Source of the DNA: Sipunculus nudus
Taxonomy: Eukaryota > Annelida > Sipuncula > Golfingiida > Sipunculidae
Reading direction: 5' to 3'
Assembly: GCA_026874595.1 (NCBI GenBank)
Contig: CM049309.1
Location: 8,953,076-9,017,075 of the forward strand
DNA length: 64,000 nt
Shown in pieces: positions 32,848 through 47,154 of this stretch; the first letter of the stretch is position 1, and the number at the start of each line of letters is the position of its first letter. Both the position numbers and the translations under genes were made by a program. The notes below the pieces were generated by a model. That model made no database searches. It was not told the DNA's origin and saw nothing but the letters and a program-made list of their open reading frames with translations.

Positions 32848-33794
32848 GTAAGTGGTATCGGTGCAAGCTATATGGGATATATAGTGATGTATAAATATAC
32901 ACCCGGGCGATAGAACAAGCCCCGCTCCTTTATCAGTCGTGTTTACCTGCGGGGTTTGGCGGCATATTCGAGGTGTTGTGGCTCCACATTGGGACTCGCG
33001 TTAATTATAATGTTTTATATTATATGTGTATGCTTCATTAATTTTACTCAGGGAGGTGGATGGATAGAGAAAGAATTATTCAGCAGATGTGCATAATTCA
33101 TCGGTATCATTGTCTTAAGGAATGGAAGCGCTATTCATTGTAATTAGTACAGATTATAGAGATTTAATAATAATTCTTCCAAATATGACATTTCATACAT
33201 TCATACTAATATGGCTTACCATGTTGATACATGTAACCAATCAATTTATGATTAAATTTACACAGTCTGAAAACCCATATTTATCACTGAGAGATTAATC
33301 AATTGTTAATTCAAATAAAGAATTGGTGCTTGTTAATAAAAGGCATACTTACATAGGAGTAGGCAACAGGTGGGCATACCAAGTTATGTGTATGTAGATG
33401 CCTATGTGTGTGTGAGGGAGAGAGAGAGAGAAAGATACAGTGGTGTTCTTTCAGTGTGCATTTGTAGGCCCTACTCATTAACCAGCAATACTCTTGTCTC
33501 TCTACCTTAATGGATATATACTAATATATTATATATTATATAATATACTAAGATTGACTCTCTCTGTTACAATAACTTTGTACATACTGCAAGGCATCTT
33601 GTCAGGTTTCCTATAAAAAGACCATATGGGTGTTGTTTGAAATCATAATTTCATATAAGACTTCCGGTTCAGGTGGACTAAAAAATCAGTTGTAGGAAAT
33701 ATTATAAAATTTTCCCATTTATAGTACTTACAAGTATCACTTTCTTCAGGCCACTATGGAAACCACATTCAAAGAACTATGTGATGACAATATA
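32848..33794. other. Start of putative laminin intron 1, no feature
   Basis: AT-rich intron-like DNA. Only a short palindromic TA-rich patch at about 33525-33552 stands out. Confidence 0.5.
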
Positions 33795-34608
33795 TTAAAA
33801 AAAAATTGTTTTAGTATGTTTTTGGTAAAAATGTCATATGATCAGGGAAAAGCATGATAATATCAGAATTGTTTTGATAAACAGGTAAAAGCACTACATA
33901 ACAAAGGAAATTGTTATATTTTATCTACTTGAAGGAAATGTCCAAACTCAAAGTTGGTAAGTTTCTATTTGGAATAAAAAAAAATTTGATGGGAGGGTAA
34001 AAATTGACATGTTTGGTGCCTGAGAACCAAACTTTTAATTTTTTTGGCCTAATGAGTAATTTAGCATAATTGCAAAGGACTTTAATGTCCATGATTAAAA
34101 CAAAACACTAAAATATGCAGTGCCTCAACTGTTATAAATGTTCTAAACCAGAGAACTTTTAGATATTGCAGGCACACAAGGTGTATATGTCTTAATGTCC
34201 ATGCTACCCCTGTAACTTAATATGGGATCTGAACTGTAAGCCTATATAATTTCACATAATTTTATGCAGGTGGCATATGAAAGTCTTTATCACAGCTCTT
34301 AATTATAGTCACCTTTGCAACTACGGGTGTATTGATAAATGGATATACTGTACAAATATCCAGCTTACATAAAATTATATTGACATACATGTTTATTAAC
34401 AGGTGTGTGTTCCAGATATTTTATAGTAGCTGCAGTAATTAAATGAATGAAGAAAATCAATATGTAAGGAAATGTGAATGGATTATTTGTTAGTGGTTGG
34501 AATCTGTTTTTAAACCATGTTCGGAGATTGAAAGTTCTAAATAAAAATGGCCAAGGATTGATTATTAATCCATTATTTTATGTACCTTCTATATTACTGT
34601 GAAGTCTA

Positions 34609-34663
<55 letters not shown>

Positions 34664-34945
34664 CATACATATGTATTGACCAGGTAAATAGTCTTAAAGG
34701 TAAAGTTAACAGGTTGGTTTCTGACACTTATTCACTGCACAAGATTCAGTTTTAATATTGTTCTCTACTTTGACTCCCCTTTCTTATATGTCTCATATAT
34801 TAAATTTTTTTTGGACAAGTAGACTTCTTTGTATGTGCATAATCTTTTGTGATCGATTATGCAAAGATGCAACTAATTTAATCATGAAAGAAAATTACCA
34901 TCAATATAATGGATCAGCTGGCACACCACTTATATTATGAAAAAG
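33795..34945 (+). repeat. Diverged ~1.1-kb segment, copy 1
   Basis: Shares ordered blocks with 55831-56950. Shared words: GGTAAAAATGTC, AAAGCACTAC...AACAAAGGAAATTGT, GGTGCCTGAGAACCA, TTCTATATTACTG, TGACACTTATT and TGGCACACCACT. This copy lacks the left inverted end of the embedded MITE and has gained an AT array (34613-34668). Long gaps separate the blocks. Confidence 0.65.
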
Positions 34946-37900
34946 AAGTGTGTTGATATCTATACCATATACATGCATATATATTTCACCAGACACCATT
35001 GCCTCTGTAGTATATAAACCCTTTTTAGAGAGGTAAAGCATGGCTCACTTGCATGGGAGGCACTCAGCCATATCAATTAACCCCCTGGGGCAAATATCCA
35101 GGAACAAAATAACTCTGTCCACCCCAGTGGTCAAGCCCTCCGCTGACCAAATGGACACGCTGAGTCTCATCCTAATATTTGTTATTTCTCAGGTGGGGAC
35201 CAGATAATTACTTTTGGCTGTATGGGGGGTACAACCTGATAATGCCATGGGACATGTTGATTGTATTGGGAGATAGCTGTGGGTGGCATGCTTGTGACAC
35301 CTCACCCAAAGCTAATTTAATATCACTAGGCTTTGGTTTAAGGTTTTCTTGCTATCATTTGGTGATCTGTAAGATAGGTAACTTGATGTAGTAGGGTCAC
35401 TTGTTATGTAACACACATGGAGAGAGTTAAACAGGTTAATGAAGGGAAACTGATGAAGTTCTTTACATGCAGTTCTATGAAAATGAAACAGAATAAACTT
35501 TCCATGCACATAATGTTGTATTAAAATACCAAAATTATAACAGGGGGACAAAATGTCACATTGACGAAGTTTAGTCCACACCATCCATGTCCAGGCACAA
35601 GTCCTAGTCCAGGCCATTCAAGTCTGAGTCATTTAACTTAGTCTAAGTCCAGCTCCTTTCAGACTGAGTCATTTGGAACCAGAGTCCGAGTCTGAGTCAA
35701 AGTCCAATATAGATATTAATTAAAAGAAATTTAATATGAATATTTCAGTTCATCATGTACTTTTTTATGTGAGTTCACACATGCTTTTATAATAATGTTT
35801 AATCACATTTAGCTAGGGATGCAGAACTAGAGTTGGTATACATACAACATCATGAACGCATTGACTATTAATGACACAATAGTATCACATGAAGTTACAG
35901 TTTAAATCAGTTGTGATATACACTTGGTCAGGTAGGGGAGTGCAGGTCATTCTTAAAAATCAAATTAAAAGAGTAAACCAAGATATTATATGTGAAAAAT
36001 AATAATATATGCATTGTAATACTAATAAAAGTAGATTTATTCCTTAATTCTGAAGGGTAAAGTAACATAATCAATGAAGCTGCTTCATAAATTAAATGTT
36101 GTGATTATTGTAAAGATAAAAAGTCCACAACTCCTGATTTAGAAAAGATATGACACCTGATAATCTCAAAGTTATATATTACATTACTGAGGTCGAGGTT
36201 CTAGTACCACCAGTGGCGTTCATATTTACATGGTTATCTGATGGCTAGAGCTTATATATAGGAAGTACATGTTTGTTAATAAAGTACCATACATCCTGTA
36301 CCCTAACCCTTATCTCAGCTCTGGTTACCCTTATCCCGGGATACTTACTCCACCCTTCCTGTATTTTCTACAAAATATGTCAGAATTTTGATGTAGAGGA
36401 AATTTTCAAGTTAAAGTTTAGGCCACAACAATAAAAATGTTTCACTAAATAGATGCTCCTGTTTTCATTAATCAAGTTTGTTTTTTAAATGGTGTTTATT
36501 TCTAATTGTTGCTCATGTCTTGATCCCATCAATAATCAAATATGATGGAAATTTAACTTAAATGTTGCTGTTCATTTAGAAAAAACTGAAAAGGGTGTAG
36601 CACATTTTTGTTTCCTTCCATTTTGATTGGAATAATAATTAAAAAAAATCACCCTCAGGCTCCATATTTCATTTTAAGTTCATACTTCATAGACTTCTTA
36701 GACAAATTTATTTTGCTTTCTGATCATGTGAATGAGGTAGATGAAGTCAATTTTTTACAGAAACTCGCGGTAGATTTTTAATTTATCAGTAAAAGTGTTT
36801 GTAGGATATATATTTACCCATATGATTCTTAAATATTGACCCATATTTGGTTTTTCCATCTGTCTGCTTGCAAATTGAAAGTGTTTGATAAAGAAATTGT
36901 TTGATGGACATGGGATAATTACTTAATAGGGAAGAGTTTATTATGTTTAGAATTTTTATGGATTCATATATGTACACCAGAAATTGTGTTGTTTGCTGGT
37001 TCACCTGTCTGTACACCAGTACTGACATCTTTTGGGGGAATTTGGTAGTAATATTGATAAAACAGGTAGGACTTCAGATGGCAAGAGAATTAAATGTGGG
37101 ATTTTATCTAGGTTAAGGTCTGAGTTGGTAGCATTGTGTGCTTACTAGGTACTATCTGCTGTGCAGATAAAATTACACATCTCACATAAATTGAGGACAG
37201 AACACTTCTGATGCAAAACTTCCACCTGGAAAAACCATCAGACATAACCTCATCTTTGAAGTCAAAATAAAGCATAGACCTGAACAAACTCCCACCCTTC
37301 TCCAGTGTCAAAATAAGGTGTATCATCTATTATATCTCTTTCTCCATTAATTAAATCTTTTGTGCACATATTTTTTTGTTGATGTCTCATGGAGGTTTTT
37401 TGTTCTGTCACCTGTCTAATCATGCTGAGTATGAGAAATTGGTCAGATCCTGTAAGGCAGTTAAATCCACACAACTGGTTGATATTTGTGTAATGTTAGA
37501 CCAATCATGATACTCCCCCAGTCATTTTGGATAAATTATTCTAAAATAATGACTACACTTGCATGTAACAGTATTCTTTAGGAAATTTATTAGACTGTTT
37601 CACTGTCACTACCATTAAATCATATTAAAAAAGGAGTGAATATTCTATATTGATTTATACATTTTAGGTAAATATTTCAAAATTATTGTTTTGATTTTTT
37701 CCAACAATGATAAAACTGGGGCCTTTTGCAGTTAAATGGAGTTCTGATTAAAGACAGATTCATAGTAATTGATTATACAAAAATAATGCAGTCAGTGATA
37801 GGTGGAATTAGTGTAAAACATCTGAATATATAATTAATTTGGTTTATTATAAAATTTGGTTATTAAAGGCAAGGCTAGTCTTTGTTCACCACAGTTTTGA

Positions 37901-39719
37901 ACAGTATTTTCATGTAGAAGGGGTGGCCATTGGACCTTGCGGTGTAGAGTATGCCTTGCCTTGCAGTTTGACCTGAATTGTGTTATGGTCAAAGGTCAAG
38001 TGATGTCAAAGAGCTATCAAACACCAAATAACAAGTTATGACACAGAATGGTAGTGCATCCTCTGCCATTAAAGGTATGGCACTTGTAATAGATCTCTGG
38101 GTCAGCCACAAGGGTGCCAGGGTGCATCCAGCTGGAAGTGAAGGCTTGAATATCTGCCCCCTCCCTGTCCCTTCATCAAATTCATAAGAAACTGTTCATG
38201 GTTATTCAAGACATTTCCCTTGATCTATTAAGCCAAAAGGATTGAAATTACTTTTGAACAGTTTTGTTCAAGTTTAGAATAAATTTGTAATTGCATTTGC
38301 TTTGAAGCTATTAATTTTGATACCAATCCATGAAATCTGATAGACATGGTCAATAAAAGTCATTAAGAGTTACTCAAATTTATACCAAGGTTTTTAGTGG
38401 GAACCCTGTTAACTCTGTCAGTTGCTAATGTAATTTTAGTTTCCAATTTCAGGGGGGGGGGGGGAGAATACCTCTGTCTCTGCCTTCCCCACCCCTTGTT
38501 GTATTCCTTCATTTGTAATTGAAAATATCACCATGGTCAAGACAGCCCTTCTCCTCTTACACACAAAAACCCACAAATTTTATGTCTGCTTATCTGCCGC
38601 ACATGGAAGAAACTGACATTCTACCCAACACCCCTGAAATGTGGACCTCCTGTTGAAAAGAGAGTTGTTTAATGTATGACCCAAAAGAAAGAAAATAAAG
38701 TCCTTCCATATGCTACTTTGTATTACCAGTGTATCAGGTATATGTAGTGTGACCAGCACAGATATGTTTGGCATGTACTGAGGTGGTCTTATGGTATAAT
38801 TATACCTTCCAAGTACATCAAGGCTAAGGTGACAAATACAGGATGTGACATTTGTACTGAACAGATAAAGTAAGCACATTGTCAACGGCTACCTTACAGG
38901 TGTGAGATGTGCTGTTCATACAATCTTTTCTCTGTGGCATTGTAATTCTAATGTGCTAATCTTCCCCCTTTCCTTCTATATTCAGTATTGTTGAATAGGT
39001 GTAGTCTTTCAATGTGTAAATGTACTATGGTTGGATATCATGAAAAACATCATACCTGAGTGATTTAAAATTCACACTCAGTCACTTGATTCTTCTTTCA
39101 TGATGTGTTTTGTGCAGTTTTCTTACAGAATTTGAATAGATTCCTTATATAAATATGTGATTTTCTGAATTTACTTTCTGGTTATTTGTCTGTACAACAG
39201 ACTTGTGACATGACATTTTCATTTTTAATTTATTATATAAAATTAATAAAATAATATGAAAATATGTTTGTTTAGTAATATAAAAGTCAATAAAATGAAT
39301 AATGTTAATTGGATGTATATATAGGCAAACCAGTAATCTGCTGACTTGAACACTTTAACACACCAGTTATCTAAGTTGACCAGTTGGTACATTTATTCAG
39401 AAATATTCAATATAGTACCATTATCCTGACCCACTGAGGTATAGGTATGTTACTAGTACAGGATGTCCTGATAACAACACACAGACACACCCACATTCAA
39501 CCAATATATGTCAACTACCTGTATGAAACGGGCATTGTTATCTGTGATAAGCTGACTATTTAAACAGTCATCAAATATGGACACAGCCAGGTCAAGGTGT
39601 ATGTGGCATTCCAGCATTCACAGGTGGTGTATCTGTTATGTGTATCAGAGTTGTAAATAGAAGATAGCAGGTTCCTCTGACTCTCCTTTACTAGTGATGA
39701 AGGTCTCCTAGACCAATTT
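34946..39719. other. Putative laminin intron, no supported gene
   Basis: AT-rich. A short stretch at about 35598-35706 has TCTGAGTC/AGTCCGAG hexamer-like repeats resembling the large array at 39.7 kb. G13 lies at 38452-38464. Frames at 35312-35617, 37262-37474 and 38580-38885 lack any recognisable domain or splice context. Confidence 0.5.
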
Positions 39720-41405
39720 TACCTGATCTCTTAGGTCTTGGTCTCGGTCTGTCTTGGTCTCAGTCTTGGTCTCACTTGTTGTCATAGTGTAAGGCCTGGT
39801 CTCGGTCTCAGTCTTAATCTAAATCTCAGTCTTAATAAATATTTATATAAAGATAAGCCTAACTTGGCCTTGGTCTAAGTCTTGGTCTCAGTCTGTGTCT
39901 TGATTGGTCTCAGTCTCAGTCTTGGTCTCAGTTTTGGTCATAGTGTAAGGCCTTGTCTTGGTCTTGGTCTCAGTCTTAATCATGGTCTCAGTCTTAATAC
40001 ATAAATAGATAAAGATAAGCCTAACTTTTTGTTAGTTTTGGTCATGGTCTCAGTCTTCATTTTAGTCTTGGTTTCAGTCTTGGTCTTAGTCTATGTCTTA
40101 GTCTCAGTCTTGATCTTGGTCTCAGTCTTATTCTTGGTCTCAGTCTCAGTCTCAGTCTTGGTCTCAGTTTTGGTCATTGTGTAAGGCCTTGTCTTGGTCT
40201 TGGTCTCAGTCTTAATCATGGTCTCAGTCTTAATACATAAATAGATAAAGATAAGCCTAACTTTTTGTCAGTTTTGGTCATGGTCTCAGTCTTCATTTTA
40301 GTCTTGGTTTCAGTCTTGGTCTTAGTCTATGTCTTAGTGTCAATCATGGTCTCAGTCTTAATACATAAATAGATAAAGATAAACCTAACTTTTTGTCAGT
40401 TTTGGTCTTGGTCTCAGTCTTATTCTTGGTCTCAGTCTCAGTCTTGGTTTCAATCTCAGTCTAAGTCGAGCATGATCTCAGTCTTCGTCTTAGCCTTGGT
40501 CTTGGTTTAAGTTTTGGTCTATTTCTTGGTCTCAGTCTTGATCTTGGACTCAGTCTAAGTCTTATTTTCAGTTTTGATCTATGTCTCAGTCTCAGTCTTG
40601 GTTTCAGTCTCAGTCATGGTCTTGGTCTTGGTCTCAGTCTTGGTCTTAGACTTGGTCTCAGTTTTGATCTTGGTCTCAGTCTCAGTCTTGGTCTCAGTCT
40701 TGGTCTTAGACTTGGTCTCAGTTTTGATCTTGGTTTCAGTCTCAGTCATGGTCTCAGTCTTGGTCTTAGACTTGGTCTCAGTTTTGATCTTGGTCTCAGT
40801 CCCAGTCTTGGTTTCAGTCTCAGTCATGGTCTTGGTCTCAGTCTTGGTCTTAGGCTTGGTCTCAGTTTTGATCTTGGTCTCAGTCCCAGTCTTGGTTTCA
40901 GTCTCAGTCTTGGTCTTAGACTTGGTCTCAGTTTTGATCTTGGTCTCAGTCCCAGTCTTGGTTTCAGTCTCAGTCATGGTCTTGGTCTTGGTCTCAGTCT
41001 TGGTCTTAGACGTGGTCTCAGTTTTGATCTTGGTCTCAGTCTCAGTCTTAGTTTCAGTCTCAGTCATGGTCTCGGTCTTGGTCTCAGTCTTGGTCTAAGA
41101 CGTGGTCTCAGTTTTGATCTTGGTCTCAGTCTCAGTCATGGTCTCAGTCTTGGTCTTAGACTTGGTCTCAGTTTTGATCTTGGTCTCAGTCCCAGTCTTG
41201 GTTTCAGTCTCAGTCATGGTCTTGGTCTCAGTCTTGGTCTTAGACTTGGTCTCAGTTTTGATCTTGGTCTCAGTCCCAGTCTTGGTCTCAGTCTTGGTCT
41301 TAGACTTGGTCTCAGTTTTGATCTTGGTCTCAATCTCAGTCATGGTCTCAGTCTTGGTCTTAGTCTTGGTCTAGCATGGTCTCAGTTTTGGTCTTGGTCA
41401 GTGCT
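39720..41405. repeat. GTCTNN-based minisatellite with higher-order units
   Basis: About 1.7 kb built from hexamers such as GTCTTG and GTCTCA. In the left half a ~240-bp higher-order unit containing ACATAAATAGATAAAGATAAGCCTAAC repeats (about 39950, 40188, partly 40340). In the right half blocks with TTAGACTTGGTCTCAGTTTTGATC recur in multiples of 6 bp. Because every period is a multiple of three, both strands are open for up to about 170 codons (LVSVLVL-type on plus, TETKTKTE-type on minus). These are by-products of the repeat. Confidence 0.9.
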
Positions 41406-44400
41406 TCTCCTGATTGTCATCCTCAAATTTTCTCAGCAAATAAGGCCTTTGCTTGGCCTTTGATTGGCTTGTCACTACATTACTGGCCTTCACTTCATAA
41501 ACCTGAGTCTCCTCACCTGAGAAGGTCAGCATCATTTCTCAGATACCATGGAGTTTTTCTTTTAATGATGTATTTATTGTTGTAATGTAATGCAATTAAA
41601 TTAAAAAAAAATATATTTATTAAGAATTTCTGGGGAAAGTAGGAAATGGGGCAATAACTTTGTACCAGATTTGTATAACCTCTGTTTGTATTCAGGCATC
41701 CCCACTACATATTTTTCAATCAGGAAGTTGGCCTTTGGTTTAAAAATAATGATAATAATAATAATAATAATAATAATTATAATATAAAGTTTTGAATTGC
41801 TGTGCTAGTCTGTCACTTACAAAAATGTAATCTAAATAGTTGACCATTAATTACTGTTATTATTATCATTATAATTATCACTTTTCTCATTTTTACTATT
41901 TTTATTATTATCACTATTATTATTACTGGTGATGTTAGTTACTTGATGATGTATGTTACCTTATGACTATTGATAATATAATGCAATTATTTACCTGGAT
42001 TTTACCCTTATTTTAAGCAGTGTATACACAGATATGGGAGAGGGGTTGGGTAATATTCAGAAGTTGTAACAACTTTTTAAGCATCAGAGCAAATATTTCC
42101 AGGAAACTTGCCAGTTATAATCAGGATTTGAACTAAACACTGATGAACAAAACCTGCTCTATACTAGTACATCCCACCCACATCGGCCACATGGTTCATA
42201 TGATTTCATCTCCCTAGATGAATTTTCTTCAGTTGTTGTGATGTTGACATGTTAACTGTTGGAGTGGTCATAACTCTTAGACTTGTCAGGGAGGTCACTT
42301 TGAGTCTGTGTTCGTAGGAACGTGTCGTGGCCGGGTTAGTGCCTCAGGGAGGAACACTCCGCTTAGAAGACTTTGATACAGGTTGTTTATGGTGACACAC
42401 TGGACTGGTAACTCATATTTGCGATGAGGTTGAAGAAATTTTGTGAATTGGCATTTTCTCAAACCGTTAAGTGTCTCTTAGCAATCAAGAGTGAAGTTCC
42501 TGGTGGCATTCATTGTGTTGACCTGTAGATACACATGTGGGGTTTAATCATTAGTTGGATACTACCTGATACATTGCTAAATTCTTTATACTGTATCTAT
42601 ATATGTGTGTGTATGAATGTGTAGTGTGTTTATGAGATTGTTATACACTAGTGTATTTTTGTCATTATTAATTAAAATATGCACTTATTTGTTTGAAGAT
42701 CTTAAAAGTTAATCAAAATTGTCATTTTCACTTATAAGCCATCTTAAATTAATAAACAAATACTCCTGGTCATATTTTCTGGACTTCTGGTATGTTAGAT
42801 GTTCTTTTATATTAATTGTTTTTTTTATGCTAAATAGATGAAAAAGATAATTATACCTGTGCCAAAAAGTTCAATGGTTCATTGGTTGGTTGTTTGTCAG
42901 CTCCTTAACACAAAAAGTTAATAACAGATTTTGGTTGATTTTGTAGAGTCCTAGGGTAGCATCAACAGAATAATTTATTAAATTTTTAAGTTAATATGGA
43001 TCACCATAATATATTTTCAATTCAAAGGAATATATATACCATATTGACAGTGGCAATTCCTTTATCCAAAGGGAAACTGCCCAAGTCACAGCTTTTTTTT
43101 ATTTTGTCAAGCAACTGATCTAGTGAACCCTTAATTATAATTGAAGTGTGTAGTACAACACATTAAAGCTAGATTTTGAAGTGAAAGGGTCCTGTTAGGG
43201 GGTATTTAGGTAGTTGTATACCTGTGTGTACATCTGTGGCTTTCATTAAAATAAATTATAACATCTTAAAATAATTAAGTCTTCAAGCTAGGTTACATTG
43301 CATGTCAAGGATTTGTAATTTGCTGATTGAAAGAAATGAGGAAACACATTTATGAAATTTTCACATTAAAAGTTCACATTTATATTTCCTGTGTCAAGAA
43401 AAGTATTTAAAATGTATAATTATATTATTATAATATATTGTAGTTACTTCTTATCTAGAGGCAACATTGTATGTATATTAATTCCACAGTAAAAGCAGAT
43501 CTGCTGTTTCTAAATATTTGTTAATAATTAAGAGTTTTATTGGGATATTTGACTACCAGATCTTCAATTTTTATTTCTATTGTAATTCAGTCAAGTATAA
43601 ACATGTTCAACAACCTTGGGCTCCTAAAACTTTAAATCTTTCAGTCAATTTTAATACATAATATGTAAAAGAAACTGTGGAAGTAGATTTTAAGCTCAGG
43701 CTAAGGTCAACTCATGGTGTGGTCAGTTGTCTGGTCAGTATCAGTAGAATAACAGTTTACATAGCAAGTCCCCAGAGTAAAAGCTGTGGAGTGGAGGGTA
43801 CAGTGGAAAGTCTGTCCCCACCAGGTCCGCTGTTACAGCTGTATAAACAGTACTGCCAGCCCTGGGGAGGGCTGCAGGAACAGGCTGCCTCAGCAGATGA
43901 GAACTAACTGTATCCTTTATCCCAACAATAAAACATTACAGTTCTGTCAGCAAATCTATGCTGAATGTCAAATCATTATATGTCAAAATTTGATATTTTA
44001 TTTGCCTTTTTTTAAGGTACATAAGAACATGCTCAATTGTTCTGTTTAATCATTCAACACATATGAAACATATTTTCCCAGAAATTGTTTTAATAAGATA
44101 GTGAAATTAGCAGTTTGTTGTAACTTTTGAATTTAAGACAAATTTGTAATCAACTATAACTAAATAATGTCAAAAACCATGTTATTAAATTAACTCCATT
44201 TTTATATGCAAAAATCTATTTTAAAACTCAGGCATGATTTATTTATAAAATGACTCAGTCAGTTAAACATAGTGAATTATTTGAAGTTTTGCTAGGGACT
44301 TTATTTTACAAGTGGGATTGATTTTTATTATGTCTTCTGTTTCCCACAGTAGTTTCCTTTAATTATCATATCTGGAATGTTATTGATCAATATATGAAAA

Positions 44401-46461
44401 CAAATTTTATTTAAATGTTCTCTGTTAATCATTTACCAACATTTACCAACAAATACTTGTTCAGATAGAGTAGGTTTTACTGCTTGTATCAATATGTTGT
44501 CCAGATTAGAGCTAGCTTTGACAAAATCCAGCCACAATCTGTCCCAGTCCAGATTCTAGTCAAAACCTTGTCTGGTCTGGAAAAAATACTAAATATATAT
44601 GGGAGTGCCCCTGCAGGCTTGAGATGGACATAACAAGTGAACCAAACATGCAGTTCTGTCTAATGTTAGTGTAAGGGAAAAAAATTTTGAAGATTTCCAT
44701 TTTTATATAGTATTTATCTTACAATGTCACCAGGTGCTGTGCTGCGGAGGCTGGCAAATCCTCAGTAGTGGTATTAATGCTATGGTTTTTGTGTAGGATG
44801 CCCCACAGATGAGGCAGGCATGGACTACTGTTGGGGTATTGTTACATTTGTTATGTTATTGAAGCTTGGATTTTGCTCATTCTCTAAACACCTGTGTGTT
44901 CAACAGGGAAAAACCAGAAACCCAGTACAAAGTTTTTCTGTAAACTGTGTACCTGTTTAAAGTCACTTGTGCCATCACCTGTAGTAACGGGATGTTCTAC
45001 ATCAAGTGTGCTAGTTTCTGTCTTCAGTGCATTAAATATCAGTCCACTTCATTAGATTCTAAAAACATTAAGATTTCTGCTGGGGGAATTTCACTAAAGA
45101 TCAAAAATATTTTTTTAAGCCTTATACAGAAGACCCTTGGTTAGAACATGCATGTTTTGTAATATAAACGTGGAATGAAAAAAAAAAAAAAAAAATAGGG
45201 CATGGAGGTAAATCCCAGTCACTAAATTATGTGTGCTAAATAGTGTTAAAAATTACCCACTTCCACTACCTATATTTAAAAAGAGAAAGATTTTGAGGCC
45301 CAGAAATCTCAACAAAGTTTATCTATATCATTCTTTCCATTTTGCTTAGTTTTATTGTCACTTTTTTAATTAATGCTTTGATTATTTTTTTTTTTTCTTA
45401 TTTGCTGCATTCTCTTTGCAGGATTACCAGCAAATTTCCAATATTTAATATTAATTATAATGATTATAATAATAATTTTATTATAATTAAAAGAAGATAA
45501 TAATAATAATCATAATAATAATAGTAATAATAATAATAATTATTATTATTATTATCATTATTATTATAAACCAGATTACATCCAGTTGAGGGCAATTGAT
45601 TTATTCTAGGCAGAATATTAAAAAAAATACTGAAAATTTAGATTAAACACATTCTAATGCCCTTTTAATTTCAAGTGTGGCATCAATAAGTCAAATTCCA
45701 TAGCTTTTGTACAGTTCCTGTGTCACCTTTGATGAAGAGGAGCTGTATCTGGTGGTGACACAAATTGGATTTTCAGCATTTCAACCATCCCCTTTTGTGT
45801 CATTTGAAGGTTTTCCAAATATATTTTATAAATCTTTTGTTAAACCTGCTGACAGATTTCACAACTACACAGTATGACCACTTTTAAAATGCTTGTTTTA
45901 TTTATCACTGAACTGTCAAGCATAATTTCCCAAAATAATTAATTTGAAAAAATGGCAAATTACCTACAACAGCACCAACCCAGGAAAAGTACTAATATAC
46001 ACCATTACTTATAACTGTTGACTGGTTGGCTGTTGTTTTGCAAATTTATGAATAGTCTGAAACATTTTATGTTCTTTTGAAAGTCCCCACATGTCACATT
46101 TCTACCGACTAAAGAACTGGTTTTGACACTGACCACTTCTCTTCCTGTGTACTCTAACTGATAAACTCAAGAGGCTTCACACGCAGGGTCATTTAAAGAG
46201 CTTTGCGGGGGAGAGTAATAAACATTCCTGCTTTGTAATTAGAAAATACAAACATGAAGTTATACAGACTATCCTATTGTCTTTATAGTTTGATAACAGT
46301 TAACGTTCTCATGGACTGTGCAAAGCACTTGACTTGTTCAGGATCTAGGGTGTGTAACACAAAGGACAACATGCCAATACACTTGAGAAAAATTACAAAT
46401 AAATGCGGAGACATTGGTGTACTATGATCCATATAAATCCTGCTATAAGAGAGATCAAATA
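41406..46461. other. Putative laminin intron, no supported gene
   Basis: AT-rich. ATA-type microsatellites occur at about 41745-41775, and an ATA/TAT inverted array at about 45446-45567 could form a cruciform. A poly-A run lies at about 45178-45195. A slightly GC-richer patch at 43780-43905 has two overlapping short frames, but I could not match splice sites or a family. Confidence 0.5.
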
Positions 46462-46900
46462 CAGGGCTAGACATTAACTTTTGAAAGTACTTGCCCTACT
46501 GGGCAAGTAAGATCCAGCTTATCCTTGAACTTTTACCTGTCCTAAAATTCAGTGATCACAGCCACAACCAAGAAAATGTGGTCGACATACTAAAGTATAC
46601 CGGGTATATAGTTATTTTGCAAGAATTAGCATCTCCTTGTGTTCTTTTATTAATAATACTTCTCTTTAGCATTTGCAAGGATTAATATGCAGGTAATTAA
46701 GTAGTTCAATATGATTTCATTTTTCCAAGAAAGAAAATGGCAGACTTAAGATTGATTAAGATTCAGGCCTTTGTGTAAAGGTCTATGTTGAACCCACTGG
46801 TCCAGTTGGGTAAGTGGGAGTCCACTTTTGCTTGCCCTACCACCTTTTTTATAACTTATACTTGCCCCGGCAAGCAGTTAACTGTTTATGTCAAGCCCTG
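46462..46900. mobile_element. hAT-like 439-bp MITE
   Basis: The left end CAGGGCTAGACATTAAC and the inverse complement of the right end (CAGGGCTTGACATAAACAG) match. Inside, both ends carry CTTGCCC...GGCAAG words. CAGGG ends are common in hAT-superfamily elements. I could not see a clean 8-bp target duplication, so the superfamily is tentative. Confidence 0.6.
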
Positions 46901-47154
46901 TAATACCAGTAATGTGTCAAAGTCTGTTAAGGGTGTGGAATAAAATACAGCAGAGCCAAACAATTATAACCACCTAGGGACTGTTTGTAATTTGGAATTG
47001 TTGTTTTGTTGTAGATTGCCCCAACAAAATATGTTTTGGTCAACTAAAATCATAAATTGTTACACTTAATATATCCTCTGGTTATTCTCCTTTTGGCAGT
47101 TTAATTATACTGTTCTTACTGTCTTTAGATACAGAATCTATAAAATGGCAGATT

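Noticed and set aside
40574-41374. Long open frames on both strands (174 and 162 codons)
   Set aside because: They consist only of the hexamer repeat translated. Being open on both strands at once and having no domain marks them as by-products.
43677-44049. Small Cys-containing frames reminiscent of a Ly6-type exon
   Set aside because: Cysteine spacing does not fit the family, two frames overlap, and no credible splice sites flank them.
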